NCBI RefSeq assembly: GCF_000376885.1
Contig: NZ_AQXR01000010.1
Coordinates: 409,335-473,334, forward strand
Source: Alloscardovia criceti DSM 17774
Lineage (GTDB): Bacteria; Actinomycetota; Actinomycetes; Actinomycetales; Bifidobacteriaceae
Reading direction: 5' to 3'
DNA: 64,000 nt
The number at the start of each line of letters is the position of its first letter. Within the stretch, counting starts at the first letter, position 1. The notes beneath the pieces were generated by a model, which was not told where the DNA came from, searched no databases, and saw nothing but the letters and a program-made list of their open reading frames with translations. The position numbers and the translations under genes are program-made. Of the stretch, positions 17,480 through 26,232 are shown one piece after another.

Positions 17480-19921
17480 TTAATTGGACAGTTTCATGAG
17501 GTCTAAAGTCCACGCATTTTCTAAGGATACTTCTTCCCACTGCTTGTATCTGCCCGTTACGCCCCCATGGCCCGCTTCCACCTCGATCTTGACGAAGGCT
17601 TCTGCGCCCACTTCTGGCTCATTCAAACGTGCAATCCACTTCATAGGCTCCACGTAGAGTACGCGTGTATCGTTCATTGAGGTTGTAGCGAACACAACAG
17701 GGAAATACGCGGTACCAAAGGCTTCGACGCGCTCTTGAGCGGTCATCACATTTTCGTACGGCGTATAGGACTTCATATAATCGTAAACCTGCTCATTGTG
17801 GAGCGGATCTCCCCATTCATCCCATTCTGTGACCGTCAGCGGTAAAGACTCGTCCAAAATAGTAGTCAACGCGTCTACGAAAGGCACATCTGCTTCGATG
17901 CCTACATACAGGAACGGCGCTTGATTGAGCACCGCACCCATAAGTAAACCACCCGCAGAACCACCATTTGCTACGGTACGCTGCGCATCAGCAATGCCTG
18001 CCGCTTCTAACGCAGCCGTCACATCGACGAAGTCATTGAAGGTGTTTTTCTTATGCAGACGGCGGCCCTGCTCATACCATGCACGACCCATTTCACCACC
18101 ACCGCGGATATGAGCCACCGCATAGACAACGCCGCGGTCCAGCATACTCGGGCGCGCCACAGAAAAGCTCGGACCCAAGCCAATTTCGTAGGACCCGTAG
18201 CCGGTAATAAACATAGGCGAGGCTTGCGGCGATACAGCTGTCTCTTGAACCTTATACAGTGTAGACAGCACAGGAGCTTCTAGCTCCACGTCGCTTGCAT
18301 CGCGGTTATCCAAACTCGGCACCAAGCCACGCTTCCACACGAGCGAAACGGGCACACGCACGCCATCGCGCACCTTCACCCACATGCGGCGTTCCGCATA
18401 CAAAGTCTCATCATAGTTAAGCACATTGGCACGCTTCAGCAATATATCCTCGCCAGTGTGCACATTGAGCTCACGCAATTGGCTAGGCTGAGTGTATGAA
18501 CCGTACCCATAGCGCAGCACAGGCGCATCATAGGACGGATTGGCGCCAAATCCCACAGCTGGGATGACGTTGTCAAGATCCTCACCCAGCACGGTAAAGC
18601 TCCACGGACGACCCGCCTGCCAGTCTTCAAAGGCCTGCTGTTTGGTGATAAGGGCGCAGTGCCCTAAGCCCTCCGCCTGATATCTCAGGGTAATAAAGTC
18701 CTTGTAGACGCCCAGTCCACCGACCTGCAAACCGGAAGCCCCCTGCAAAATGGCTGGATTTACCGGATTAAAATAGGCTTCACTCACAGAGCGCGCACGG
18801 TCTTCCTCAGATGCATTTTCACACCCATAATCCGACCCCACGGCAATACACACACCCTCACCCAGCGTGTACTCGCCTGTGTGATGACGCATATCCACAA
18901 TGTCGATTTCGAAGTTAGGATGATTGACATTGTGCACCACCACGGCCACAGGAATATCACTACCATCACTGTCTGCGCCTTCGAATTTCGCAAAAAGCAC
19001 ATCGTATTCCACGCCCTCAGTACGCGGGATAAACACCTCAAATCGTCGAGCGCAGGGGTCGTCGTCCGGCAAAAGCAAGCCTTCGATATCAGACACCGGA
19101 AGATGCCAGGTCTCCGAGGTGGTTTTGGAGCTCGTATCGATGATAATCATGGATTCATCGAAGGACAGGCCGCTGCCCATCCAGAAGCGCTCATCCTCTT
19201 CCTGCCAGACAAGTTTATCCGTGCTTGCATCCGTGCCCACCTTGTGTAGCCACAGTTCGCAGGGTCTCCATGCCTCGTCGGTGCGGATATAGAATACCCA
19301 TGCACCATCTGGTGTAATAAAAGCTCCAGAGCTTACGCCTGTGATGACGTCCGGCAAATCCTTACCCGTGCTCAAATCCCGCAGGTGAATATCGTAACGC
19401 TCATCGCCGGTGGTATCGATGCTGTACAGCAAAATCTGACCGGATTTATCGAGATCAGATCCGCCTGAACGGAAGAAATCATAGCCTTCAGCCTCTTTGT
19501 TGGCGTCGAAAACGACTTCTTCGCCGTCTAAACGCTCATCAGCCTTAATCTCTGGCGCTGTCCAGTCGTTATCATCGCGAATCGGCACGCGACTTTGCAT
19601 GCCGTACTGCTTGCCTTCTTGTGTGCGCGCAAAATACCAATACTTGCCTATGCGCGTAGGCACGCTCATATCCGTTTCTTGGACGCGGTTTTTCAGCTCA
19701 TCAAACAGTGTGGCGGTTAGTGCGCTGAAACCCTGGGTAAGGGTGTCTGTGAAATGGTTATGGCGCGCCACAAAATCGCGGACATCTTGGGAATCTTTAT
19801 TTCTCAACCATTCGTAATTATCCGTAAATGTTTTACCGAAATGCTCGCGTACTGTGGGGATTTTTTGTGCGGTTGGAATCTCATCGCGGCTGACGCCGTG
19901 AGTTGAGAAATAATTATTCAT
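17480..19921 (-). CDS. ptrB: S9A prolyl oligopeptidase family peptidase (oligopeptidase B-like)
   Basis: A cytoplasmic serine peptidase that cleaves short peptides, in the oligopeptidase B branch usually after Arg or Lys. The 813 residues comprise an N-terminal beta-propeller (about 70-480) gating a C-terminal alpha/beta-hydrolase. The catalytic triad is readable: Ser in NGGSAGG near residue 655, Asp in TSMNDTRV near 752, His in EAGHGG near 784. It is about 100 residues longer than E. coli oligopeptidase B, mostly in the propeller. The start overlaps the end of the upstream gene by eight bases, implying coupled translation. No signal peptide. Confidence 0.88.
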   Translation of the reverse strand: MNNYFSTHGVSRDEIPTAQKIPTVREHFGKTFTDNYEWLRNKDSQDVRDFVARHNHFTDTLTQGFSALTATLFDELKNRVQETDMSVPTRIGKYWYFARTQEGKQYGMQSRVPIRDDNDWTAPEIKADERLDGEEVVFDANKEAEGYDFFRSGGSDLDKSGQILLYSIDTTGDERYDIHLRDLSTGKDLPDVITGVSSGAFITPDGAWVFYIRTDEAWRPCELWLHKVGTDASTDKLVWQEEDERFWMGSGLSFDESMIIIDTSSKTTSETWHLPVSDIEGLLLPDDDPCARRFEVFIPRTEGVEYDVLFAKFEGADSDGSDIPVAVVVHNVNHPNFEIDIVDMRHHTGEYTLGEGVCIAVGSDYGCENASEEDRARSVSEAYFNPVNPAILQGASGLQVGGLGVYKDFITLRYQAEGLGHCALITKQQAFEDWQAGRPWSFTVLGEDLDNVIPAVGFGANPSYDAPVLRYGYGSYTQPSQLRELNVHTGEDILLKRANVLNYDETLYAERRMWVKVRDGVRVPVSLVWKRGLVPSLDNRDASDVELEAPVLSTLYKVQETAVSPQASPMFITGYGSYEIGLGPSFSVARPSMLDRGVVYAVAHIRGGGEMGRAWYEQGRRLHKKNTFNDFVDVTAALEAAGIADAQRTVANGGSAGGLLMGAVLNQAPFLYVGIEADVPFVDALTTILDESLPLTVTEWDEWGDPLHNEQVYDYMKSYTPYENVMTAQERVEAFGTAYFPVVFATTSMNDTRVLYVEPMKWIARLNEPEVGAEAFVKIEVEAGHGGVTGRYKQWEEVSLENAWTLDLMKLSN

Positions 19922-21173
19922 CGTGTGGTCCGTATTCTTTTTCAGCCAATGCTTCCAAAGTTGGCAGCATTGTGGTCATCAAATTGACGCCTGATTGTCC
20001 ATAAAAAACAGGTACATCCACATCAGGCGTGCTTGTAGGCGTGAGTATCTGTTGTAAATGTCTTTCGTCGCTGGTGAGTTGGCGAATTCCTATGGCGAGA
20101 ATTCTGCCCGGGTACAGTCGCGTTAAGCGCGCATAGGTGGTAGGGTCTTGCTGCCCATCATCACCCAGCACGATGAAACGCATGTGCGGAAAATCAGACA
20201 TGAGCTGCTGTACAAATTCGAGCTTGTGCTGCACGCCGGAGGGCACAAATGTCTTCGGACGCGGGTCGATATCGCGCAGCAAAATCGGACCTTGTGGGAA
20301 ACCATGGGAACGAATCAGCTCACGAATGCTTCCCTCCACATTCCATGGAGAGGTGGAGAGGTAGAAGAAGGGCGCACCCGGAAATAATTGGGCAATTTTA
20401 TTGTAAAAAACAGCCATGCCGGGCACGGAGGTGCGTCGCTTTGGATCTTTGAAAAGGAAGGTCAGCGTGGCCTGCGCGATTTGTGGTACCTGTGACACCA
20501 TAATCGTGTCATCTACATCCGAAATAATACCTACGGGTGAGCCGTCTGGGCTGATATACAGCGGCGAAGATACGGGCGCACGGTGCTTAACCGAGTAGGT
20601 AATGGTGTGCACGCCCGGCGTCATATCCCGCTTGGCAAGCAAATCCATGTAGCCTTGGGCATCCGTATTGATTTTGCTGATATCCGATTGAGCGATGGAG
20701 TCCAAGGTATCGAATTGATTGAGATCGCCCACCTGAGCCGTCAGCACAGGAATGCCGTCAATGCTGATGCGCACGGGCACTTTTGGAGCGGGAATCATAA
20801 AAATATTTTGAATGCCGCGACCAATGCGTCGTCTCAGCCCATGACCGGGAGCCCCAAAAACAGTGCGGCAAATAATGCGCGAAAACTTTTCCGTACCATA
20901 GCCCACATAAGGCTCTACACGCGGGGCCCAGCCGGCTCGCGTGGCGCAATGTGTGGAGAGACTATACCAAGCACCGAATGCCTTCGTAATCAGCCTGCGC
21001 ATGAGCTGCACATGCGCAGGCTTGCGTTCCGGCTGCTCACGAACCGAGGGACGATCAATCGTAGTGCGGGTGCGCTGAGCTACGATTGGCTTGGTTCTCT
21101 TCGTCTTTCTCGTTTGCCCGGATTCGGATGGATTCTTCGTCCTACTTGACAATCTTGGCGTAACCTTCTGCAT
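19914..21173 (-). CDS. App1-type (DUF2183) phosphatase-domain protein
   Basis: A HAD-fold phosphatase family related to yeast App1 phosphatidate phosphatase. The key motif is GIISDVDDTI near residue 218, where the two Asp of DxDxT would be nucleophile and acid; downstream pieces FYLSTSPWN and FIVLGDDGQQDP match HAD motifs II and III/IV. The middle 100 residues before it form a beta-rich domain (RISIDGIPVLTAQ onward). The start is uncertain: the ATG at 21173 gives a basic, unstructured N-terminus and overlaps gcvH by 32 bases, whereas an ATG at 21002 removes 57 residues. Substrate in bacteria is unknown. Its end overlaps the oligopeptidase gene by eight bases. Confidence 0.8.
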   Translation of the reverse strand: MQKVTPRLSSRTKNPSESGQTRKTKRTKPIVAQRTRTTIDRPSVREQPERKPAHVQLMRRLITKAFGAWYSLSTHCATRAGWAPRVEPYVGYGTEKFSRIICRTVFGAPGHGLRRRIGRGIQNIFMIPAPKVPVRISIDGIPVLTAQVGDLNQFDTLDSIAQSDISKINTDAQGYMDLLAKRDMTPGVHTITYSVKHRAPVSSPLYISPDGSPVGIISDVDDTIMVSQVPQIAQATLTFLFKDPKRRTSVPGMAVFYNKIAQLFPGAPFFYLSTSPWNVEGSIRELIRSHGFPQGPILLRDIDPRPKTFVPSGVQHKLEFVQQLMSDFPHMRFIVLGDDGQQDPTTYARLTRLYPGRILAIGIRQLTSDERHLQQILTPTSTPDVDVPVFYGQSGVNLMTTMLPTLEALAEKEYGPHDE

Positions 21174-21543
21174 CTAAGAGTTCAGGTTCGTCATCATCGA
21201 GTTCGATCTTTACAATCCAACCCTCACCATAAGGGTCACCATTGATGACTTCTGGATCATCAACCACCGCCTGGTTAACGTACTTAATAGTGCCAGAAAC
21301 AGGGATAACCATGGTAGAAATGGCCTTCGCAGACTCGAGCTCTACGGGCTCATCACCCGCACGTACCTCGGTATCTGTATCAGGCACATCGACGAAGACC
21401 AAATCACCTAATTGCTCTGCAGCATACTCTGTAATGCCCAGAACGGCAGGCGATACAGATGTATCCACCCATACGTGATCTTCGGAGTAGTTCAAGTGTT
21501 CCGGAATGCTCAGGTTTGGAGCATGTTCTGTATTTTCATTCAT
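21142..21543 (-). CDS. gcvH: Glycine cleavage system H protein (lipoyl carrier)
   Basis: A small lipoylated protein. The 133 residues show the GcvH pattern: EDHVWVD near the N-terminus, GITEYAAEQLGDLVFVDVPD, then ELESAKAIS in which the Lys near residue 72 is the lipoate site, PVSGTI, and the terminal GEGWIVKIEL. All residues needed for lipoylation appear present. In the complete glycine cleavage system it shuttles an aminomethyl group between GcvP and GcvT, but none of gcvP, gcvT or lpd is in this window. It is followed by the App1-type gene (overlap) and preceded by the NudC fusion gene ten bases upstream. lplA in the same run is the probable modifying enzyme. Confidence 0.95.
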   Translation of the reverse strand: MNENTEHAPNLSIPEHLNYSEDHVWVDTSVSPAVLGITEYAAEQLGDLVFVDVPDTDTEVRAGDEPVELESAKAISTMVIPVSGTIKYVNQAVVDDPEVINGDPYGEGWIVKIELDDDEPELLDAEGYAKIVK

Positions 21544-21553
21544 ACTTGATATT

Positions 21554-23530
21554 CTAACCTAATTTTGCTCCATACCATTGCTCTATCATTTTGAGCGCAA
21601 TCGATGAAGGCACTGCTAAATGAACCGTACCGCGCGCCAGCGCATCCATGAGTTCGTCTCGGCTAAACCAGCGGGCGTCGCCCACCTCGCGATCATCGAG
21701 GACAAGGCGATGTATGTCCTCCTCGTCGCCCTCCAGCAGGTTCTTCGCCTGCGCACCGAAAGCTAGCATCAATGATCCCGGGAATGGCCAAGGCTGTGAG
21801 CCGAGATAATGCACATCTTGCACCTCAATGCCCAGCTCTTCTTTCACCTCGCGATGGACGCTATGCTCGACCGTTTCGCCCACTTCCACAAATCCAGAGC
21901 ACACGGAGTAACGCCCCTCAGGCCAGGCTTTATTATGCTGCAACAAAATGCGGTCGTGATCGTCTGTGATGCGCACAATCATAGCTGGCTCGATGCGAGG
22001 GAATCCCATATGCGCAGGCACTTCGTCGCACTGCACAGCCCAGCCGCCGTTCATCACGTGGTTTGGCGCGCCACACTGTCCGCAATGCTGCGCCCGGCTA
22101 TGCCACAAGCCCAAGCCCGTGCTCATCACGGCCAGTTGCGTATCCTGGCTAGAGAGCTCTTCCGCCGCTTCCCGCACGCCCTGCCATTCAAAGCGCTGCT
22201 GAGCATGATCGATGATGCGGCGTAGCTTCGTGCCAGAGTCCTCTGCCAATCCTGCAATATTCAGAGCGACGTAATTGCGTCGGATGCCCGTAGCCGGATC
22301 CACAATTTGTCCGAGATAGTACAAGGCCTGAGGATACACGCTGAGGATCTCCGCCACATAACTTCCTTCAAGCATGGCTAGACGACGCAGATGCCCCGTG
22401 CGCGCACCGGATTGCACAGATTTTTGGGCCAAGGCTATCTTGTCGTTATCAATCAGAATCACGCGGACATCGTCTCGACTGAGCACGCTATGCCAACCCG
22501 TGGAATTGATTTTCTCTCGTTCATCGATGCGCCATTCAATCGACCCATCTGTCAGCGGAATATCAGCGAGCGTTTGGCCTTGACGTAAACTTTCAAAACC
22601 GAACTTTTTGGCCCTGCGGCTGTGATAAGGACGTACAGGCATACGGTTTTCGGTTTCACGGCGCATGACGTCATCGGCGAGGATAAGCAAAGTGCGCGCT
22701 ACTTCTGCAGGCTTCTCAAAGCTCGTGAAATGTCCCGCATCATCGATGGTTGTAAAGTGTACCGGTGCATGGGTCATGGCCTCTGCAATAGGTTTCATCA
22801 CATCCGGATTTGAGGAGGGATCCAAAGAGCCACTGACGATGCTCACCGGCACGGTAATGTCCTCTAAAATGTCCTTTTCATCGCGACGCCCCGCCGCCAT
22901 ACGCTGCCTAAACGCAATGCCCGCGGGGGTTTGCTCAGAAATCCAGCCCATAAAGGTGCGGATAAATTCTTCAGATTTTTTAAATTCCGAATCGCCATCT
23001 TGAGGCTGAGCAAAATGCACTACCGGCGCTAAGGTAGCTTCCTCCTCTGCTTGGCGTGCAGCGTCCAACCGGCGAGCGCGCTGGTCTGGCGTATCTGCAT
23101 CAGGCTTGGTATCGCAGAGGGCCATGCCGGCTACGGCCTGTGGGAATTGACGCACAATCGATAAGGTGGCATATCCGCCCATGGAGATGCCCACGTAGAT
23201 GGCTTTTTCGTAGCCGAGCGCGTTGATGGCGTGCACGATGGAGGAAGCCATGCGATCCATAGCTTCGGTATATGCGCCGTCGGCTGCAATCTCACCGATG
23301 AGTTCTGTGCTGGGTGCTGGATTTGTGCCTGCACCGGGCATATCTACGGCAAGAATTGTGACATCTCTGCTGGGGCCGAGTCGTTTAATCATCTGCTCTG
23401 CCGTGCGGTCCCACACGTGATGGTCGACCGGGAAGGCATGGATAAGTACAAGCGGAATATCCGCGCTTGTTTCTGCTCCCAAAGCTCGGTGATATGTATA
23501 AACTGGGATATCAAAATACTTAATCGCCAT
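21554..23530 (-). CDS. Fusion of an alpha/beta-hydrolase with a NudC-type NAD(H) pyrophosphatase
   Basis: A 658-residue two-enzyme fusion. Residues 1-285 are an alpha/beta-hydrolase: LIHAFPVDHHVW (oxyanion region), nucleophile elbow GISMGG near residue 114, VSGSLDP, and a His in DDAGHFTSF. Residues about 300-658 are NudC: an N-terminal domain, a zinc-binding part (CGQCG near 483) and an intact Nudix box (GFVEVGETVEHSVHREVKEELGI near 548, written here with its key Gly, Glu and REVKEE residues), then the NudC marker SQPWPFP. NudC hydrolyses NADH to NMNH and AMP and can remove NAD caps from RNA. The zinc site seems to lack its fourth Cys. The two halves may act on the same pathway, which is not known. 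Confidence 0.88.
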   Translation of the reverse strand: MAIKYFDIPVYTYHRALGAETSADIPLVLIHAFPVDHHVWDRTAEQMIKRLGPSRDVTILAVDMPGAGTNPAPSTELIGEIAADGAYTEAMDRMASSIVHAINALGYEKAIYVGISMGGYATLSIVRQFPQAVAGMALCDTKPDADTPDQRARRLDAARQAEEEATLAPVVHFAQPQDGDSEFKKSEEFIRTFMGWISEQTPAGIAFRQRMAAGRRDEKDILEDITVPVSIVSGSLDPSSNPDVMKPIAEAMTHAPVHFTTIDDAGHFTSFEKPAEVARTLLILADDVMRRETENRMPVRPYHSRRAKKFGFESLRQGQTLADIPLTDGSIEWRIDEREKINSTGWHSVLSRDDVRVILIDNDKIALAQKSVQSGARTGHLRRLAMLEGSYVAEILSVYPQALYYLGQIVDPATGIRRNYVALNIAGLAEDSGTKLRRIIDHAQQRFEWQGVREAAEELSSQDTQLAVMSTGLGLWHSRAQHCGQCGAPNHVMNGGWAVQCDEVPAHMGFPRIEPAMIVRITDDHDRILLQHNKAWPEGRYSVCSGFVEVGETVEHSVHREVKEELGIEVQDVHYLGSQPWPFPGSLMLAFGAQAKNLLEGDEEDIHRLVLDDREVGDARWFSRDELMDALARGTVHLAVPSSIALKMIEQWYGAKLG

Positions 23531-23654
23531 ATTTGTACGCTACCATGTGAGCTTTACTCTGGCGAAGAATTTCAGTAAATATCTCGGGCAAACAGTACAG
23601 AAGGCATGGCTCGATTCAGCCCCCTCCACGCTGCCACTTCTCTATCTACATGAT

Positions 23655-24284
23655 CTACATGCCTGCGCTGTGAATACCTTGGACAACGATGCGATCAAAT
23701 CCGTTCGGCAACTGCTCCAAGAATTGTGGACTTAAGGCCGCATGCACGCTCACCCACTCCACGTCCAAGGTCTCATCCACAGCCTGGCATTCTCCGGCAA
23801 TAGACACCATATAGCACAGAGCAACCGCATGCTGGCGTGGATCAAAATAGGGGCTGAGTCCTGGTGTTGGGAAGAATTCTGCCACCGTAAAAGGCTGTAC
23901 ATTCACGGGTAGGCTCGGCAGCGTCACATCGCCCAAATCCTTGGAAATATTGCGCGCAATGGCCTCACGGATGGTTTCATGGAAAAGAATACGCCCGGCT
24001 ACCAGCGTGCGAGACACCGTTCCATCCTCATCGCTGGCTGTAAGCAACGTGCCCACATGCGTGATACGTCCAAATTCATCGCTGCGCACCGGCAGCACCA
24101 CCACATAAGGCACAGGCATTGTGGCACGCATGCGTGAAATCTCTTGACTGCTCAACCAACCGGGAGGGTTATGAGAGGAGGCACCGCGCAAGAAATCGTC
24201 CGGCGTGATGTGGTCGAACTCACCGCGCTTGCGTCCTGCGTCAAAATCATCGTCATCTGGGACTTCATCATTGAGAACTGGCAT
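23655..24284 (-). CDS. DUF4916 Nudix-like protein with degenerate Nudix box
   Basis: A 209-residue protein of the DUF4916 family found in actinobacteria. The Nudix fold is recognisable, but the box near residues 100-122 reads GRILFHETIREAIARN then ISKDLG: the invariant Arg-Glu and Glu-Glu pairs that bind metal are replaced by Arg-Asn and Lys-Asp. It is therefore probably not a normal pyrophosphohydrolase; it could bind a nucleotide without cleaving it or serve as a partner protein. It is the first gene of the minus-strand run leading to gcvH and lplA, 124 bases upstream of the NudC fusion, and divergent from thioredoxin. Confidence 0.8.
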   Translation of the reverse strand: MPVLNDEVPDDDDFDAGRKRGEFDHITPDDFLRGASSHNPPGWLSSQEISRMRATMPVPYVVVLPVRSDEFGRITHVGTLLTASDEDGTVSRTLVAGRILFHETIREAIARNISKDLGDVTLPSLPVNVQPFTVAEFFPTPGLSPYFDPRQHAVALCYMVSIAGECQAVDETLDVEWVSVHAALSPQFLEQLPNGFDRIVVQGIHSAGM

Positions 24285-24404
24285 ACATCTATTATGACAC
24301 TTTGCTCAGAGCAAAAGCACGGGAATGAAATGGCGGATAATGGAGTTACCAAAGCAGTTACTTAAATGAAGTTACTATAAACCACACAAAGGTAAGGGAA
24401 TATT

Positions 24405-24746
24405 ATGGCAACTCATGAAATCAAGCAGAACCAGTTTAATGACGTTGTAGATAAGAACGACATCGTCCTCGTGGACTTCTGGGCTACCTGGTGTGGTCCA
24501 TGTAAGGCATTTGGCCCTGTATATGAGAAGGCATCTGAGAAGCACTCCAATATTTACTTCGGTAAGGTGGATGTGGACCAGAATCAGCAGCTTGCACAGG
24601 CAGCTCAGATTCAGGCAGTACCAACGTTGATGGCTATTAAGAACGGCAACGTTGTATTCCAGCAGGCCGGCGCATTGCGTGCATCTGATTTGGAAAACCT
24701 CATTAAGCAGGTGGAAGAATTGGATCTTGAAAAGGCTGCAGCTTAA
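24405..24746 (+). CDS. trxA: Thioredoxin
   Basis: A 113-residue cytoplasmic dithiol reductant. The active site WCGPC is at residues 29-33, preceded by VLVDFWAT and followed by the cis-Pro loop (AVPTL near residue 74), all canonical. Only the CGPC-adjacent KAFGPV differs from the usual KMIAP; the C-terminal helix is slightly longer. ATG is preceded by GGTAAGGG. It is divergent from the DUF4916 gene across 120 bases and ends at a strong terminator. Thioredoxin could reduce lipoyl groups, so a link to the neighbouring GcvH run is possible but unproven. Confidence 0.93.
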   Translation: MATHEIKQNQFNDVVDKNDIVLVDFWATWCGPCKAFGPVYEKASEKHSNIYFGKVDVDQNQQLAQAAQIQAVPTLMAIKNGNVVFQQAGALRASDLENLIKQVEELDLEKAAA

Positions 24747-24770
24747 GACTTCACCGTATTCCACGGATTA

Positions 24771-24810
24771 GGGTTCGTTACGATACTCTCGTAGCGAACC
24801 CTTTATTTTT
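24771..24810 (+). terminator. Intrinsic terminator after thioredoxin
   Basis: GGGTTCGTTACG (24771-24782) pairs with CGTAGCGAACCC (24790-24801) with one mismatch or wobble, followed by TTTATTTTT. Confidence 0.85.
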
Positions 24811-25011
24811 CTTGCGTGAATTCTTCACATTCTCGCCTCAATCCGCTAAATGTAGCCTCTCACACTTCCTATCCTTCCCTATAGAAGATGACTTTCCGGG
24901 CTTGAAATCTGACAAACACAGGTTCGAGTGCTAAACTTTTATAAGTTTGCTTAATCACTTGGGCATATTTATAACTAAATATCGATATTATTCGCCGATT
25001 TTAGGAGCTTT

Positions 25012-26055
25012 ATGTCAGGTCGACACGGACAACCAACCGTTCCCTTGAGAAGGAAGATGACCCGCAAGCATTGGATTGCTGTAGGCGCCGGTGCAGCAGC
25101 AACCGTACTTCTTGCAACAGGTGGCATCTTCGCTACTATCAATTATGCGTTCGGTTCGCGTTCTACCGACATTACTGCGTATTCCATTAACGACTTGGTC
25201 AGCAATAGCCAGGACGTTTCTCGTAGCACGTTGCGCGCTGCTTTGAAGAATGGTCAGGGTGACTCTTCTGCAGATGCTCAGTATGTTCAGGTATCCATCA
25301 ATGGTACAAACCGTATGGTTGTAGGCACCAACTTCACCACGGTAAAGTCCGTGCTCGAAGCGGGAAATATTACCTTGGAAGACACAGATACTGTTACGCC
25401 TGCTTTGGATGAAACGGTGACGGAGTCCACCACTATTAAGATTAACCGCGCAAATTCTGAGGTTCAGACTGTTGAACAGGCTATTCCTTTCAACACCGTC
25501 GAAATTCAGGATGACACCTTAACGGAGGGCACCAAGAAGGTCACCGTTGAAGGTAAAGAAGGCACGGTTGAGCAGACGAATCTCGTCACCAAGAATGGCG
25601 ATAATGTCATTTCCACTTCTACTATTGCCGAGTATGTCAAGACAGCTCCTGTAGATCAGGAAGTGCACGTGGGCACGAAGAAGGTTACAACCTCCAGCTC
25701 GTCCTCTTCGTCTTCCAGCTCTTCCTCCAGCACGGATTACGGCACAACCACCCCTGTCAGCGAAGCGCAGTCTATTGCGCACGACATGGTTATCGCTCGT
25801 GGCTGGTCCGAATCTGACTTTACCGCCTTGGTGAAGCTGTGGAATAAGGAATCTGGTTGGCGCACAACCGCCGCCAATGCTTCCGGTGCGTATGGCATTC
25901 CTCAGGCGTTGCCTGGTAGCAAGATGGCTTCTGCTGGTTCGGACTGGCAGACCAATGCAACAACCCAGATTACCTGGGGCTTGAACTACATTGCAGGCCG
26001 TTATGGCACACCATCGGCTGCTTGGGCTCATTCCCAGTCGTATAACTGGTATTAA
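25012..26055 (+). CDS. G5-domain cell-wall protein with lysozyme-like C-terminus
   Basis: A 347-residue secreted or anchored wall protein. It has a basic N-terminus and one hydrophobic segment (residues about 21-45), a DUF348-like part (about 85-140), a G5 domain (about 144-226, with KKVTVEGKEG), a run of 13 Ser (about 228-241) and a C-terminal domain (about 250-347) like lytic transglycosylases or aggregation-promoting factors, with a Glu in WNKESGW near residue 280 as the likely catalytic residue. It resembles resuscitation-promoting factors in architecture; the ending SQSYNWY is like the APF group. Role: peptidoglycan remodelling. GGAG lies seven bases before the ATG. A terminator follows. 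Confidence 0.88.
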   Translation: MSGRHGQPTVPLRRKMTRKHWIAVGAGAAATVLLATGGIFATINYAFGSRSTDITAYSINDLVSNSQDVSRSTLRAALKNGQGDSSADAQYVQVSINGTNRMVVGTNFTTVKSVLEAGNITLEDTDTVTPALDETVTESTTIKINRANSEVQTVEQAIPFNTVEIQDDTLTEGTKKVTVEGKEGTVEQTNLVTKNGDNVISTSTIAEYVKTAPVDQEVHVGTKKVTTSSSSSSSSSSSSSTDYGTTTPVSEAQSIAHDMVIARGWSESDFTALVKLWNKESGWRTTAANASGAYGIPQALPGSKMASAGSDWQTNATTQITWGLNYIAGRYGTPSAAWAHSQSYNWY

Positions 26056-26079
26056 AGCGCAATCGCTTCGTTCGTAAGA

Positions 26080-26118
26080 AAATCTCGCAGTATGGCTTCG
26101 CGCACTGCGAGATTTTTT
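26080..26118 (+). terminator. Intrinsic terminator after the G5-domain gene
   Basis: AAATCTCGCAGT (26080-26091) pairs with ACTGCGAGATTT (26104-26115), loop of 12 bases, followed by TTTT. Confidence 0.85.
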
Positions 26119-26232
26119 GTTGCACCGCGTCCGTGCTTAAGCTACGTTTGTATCCATACCTATGCATTGCTGCCAACTCTCCGTTTCGCGTGTTTTCCTA
26201 GCCTTTCTTAGTCAAATGCATAGAATAGAAGT

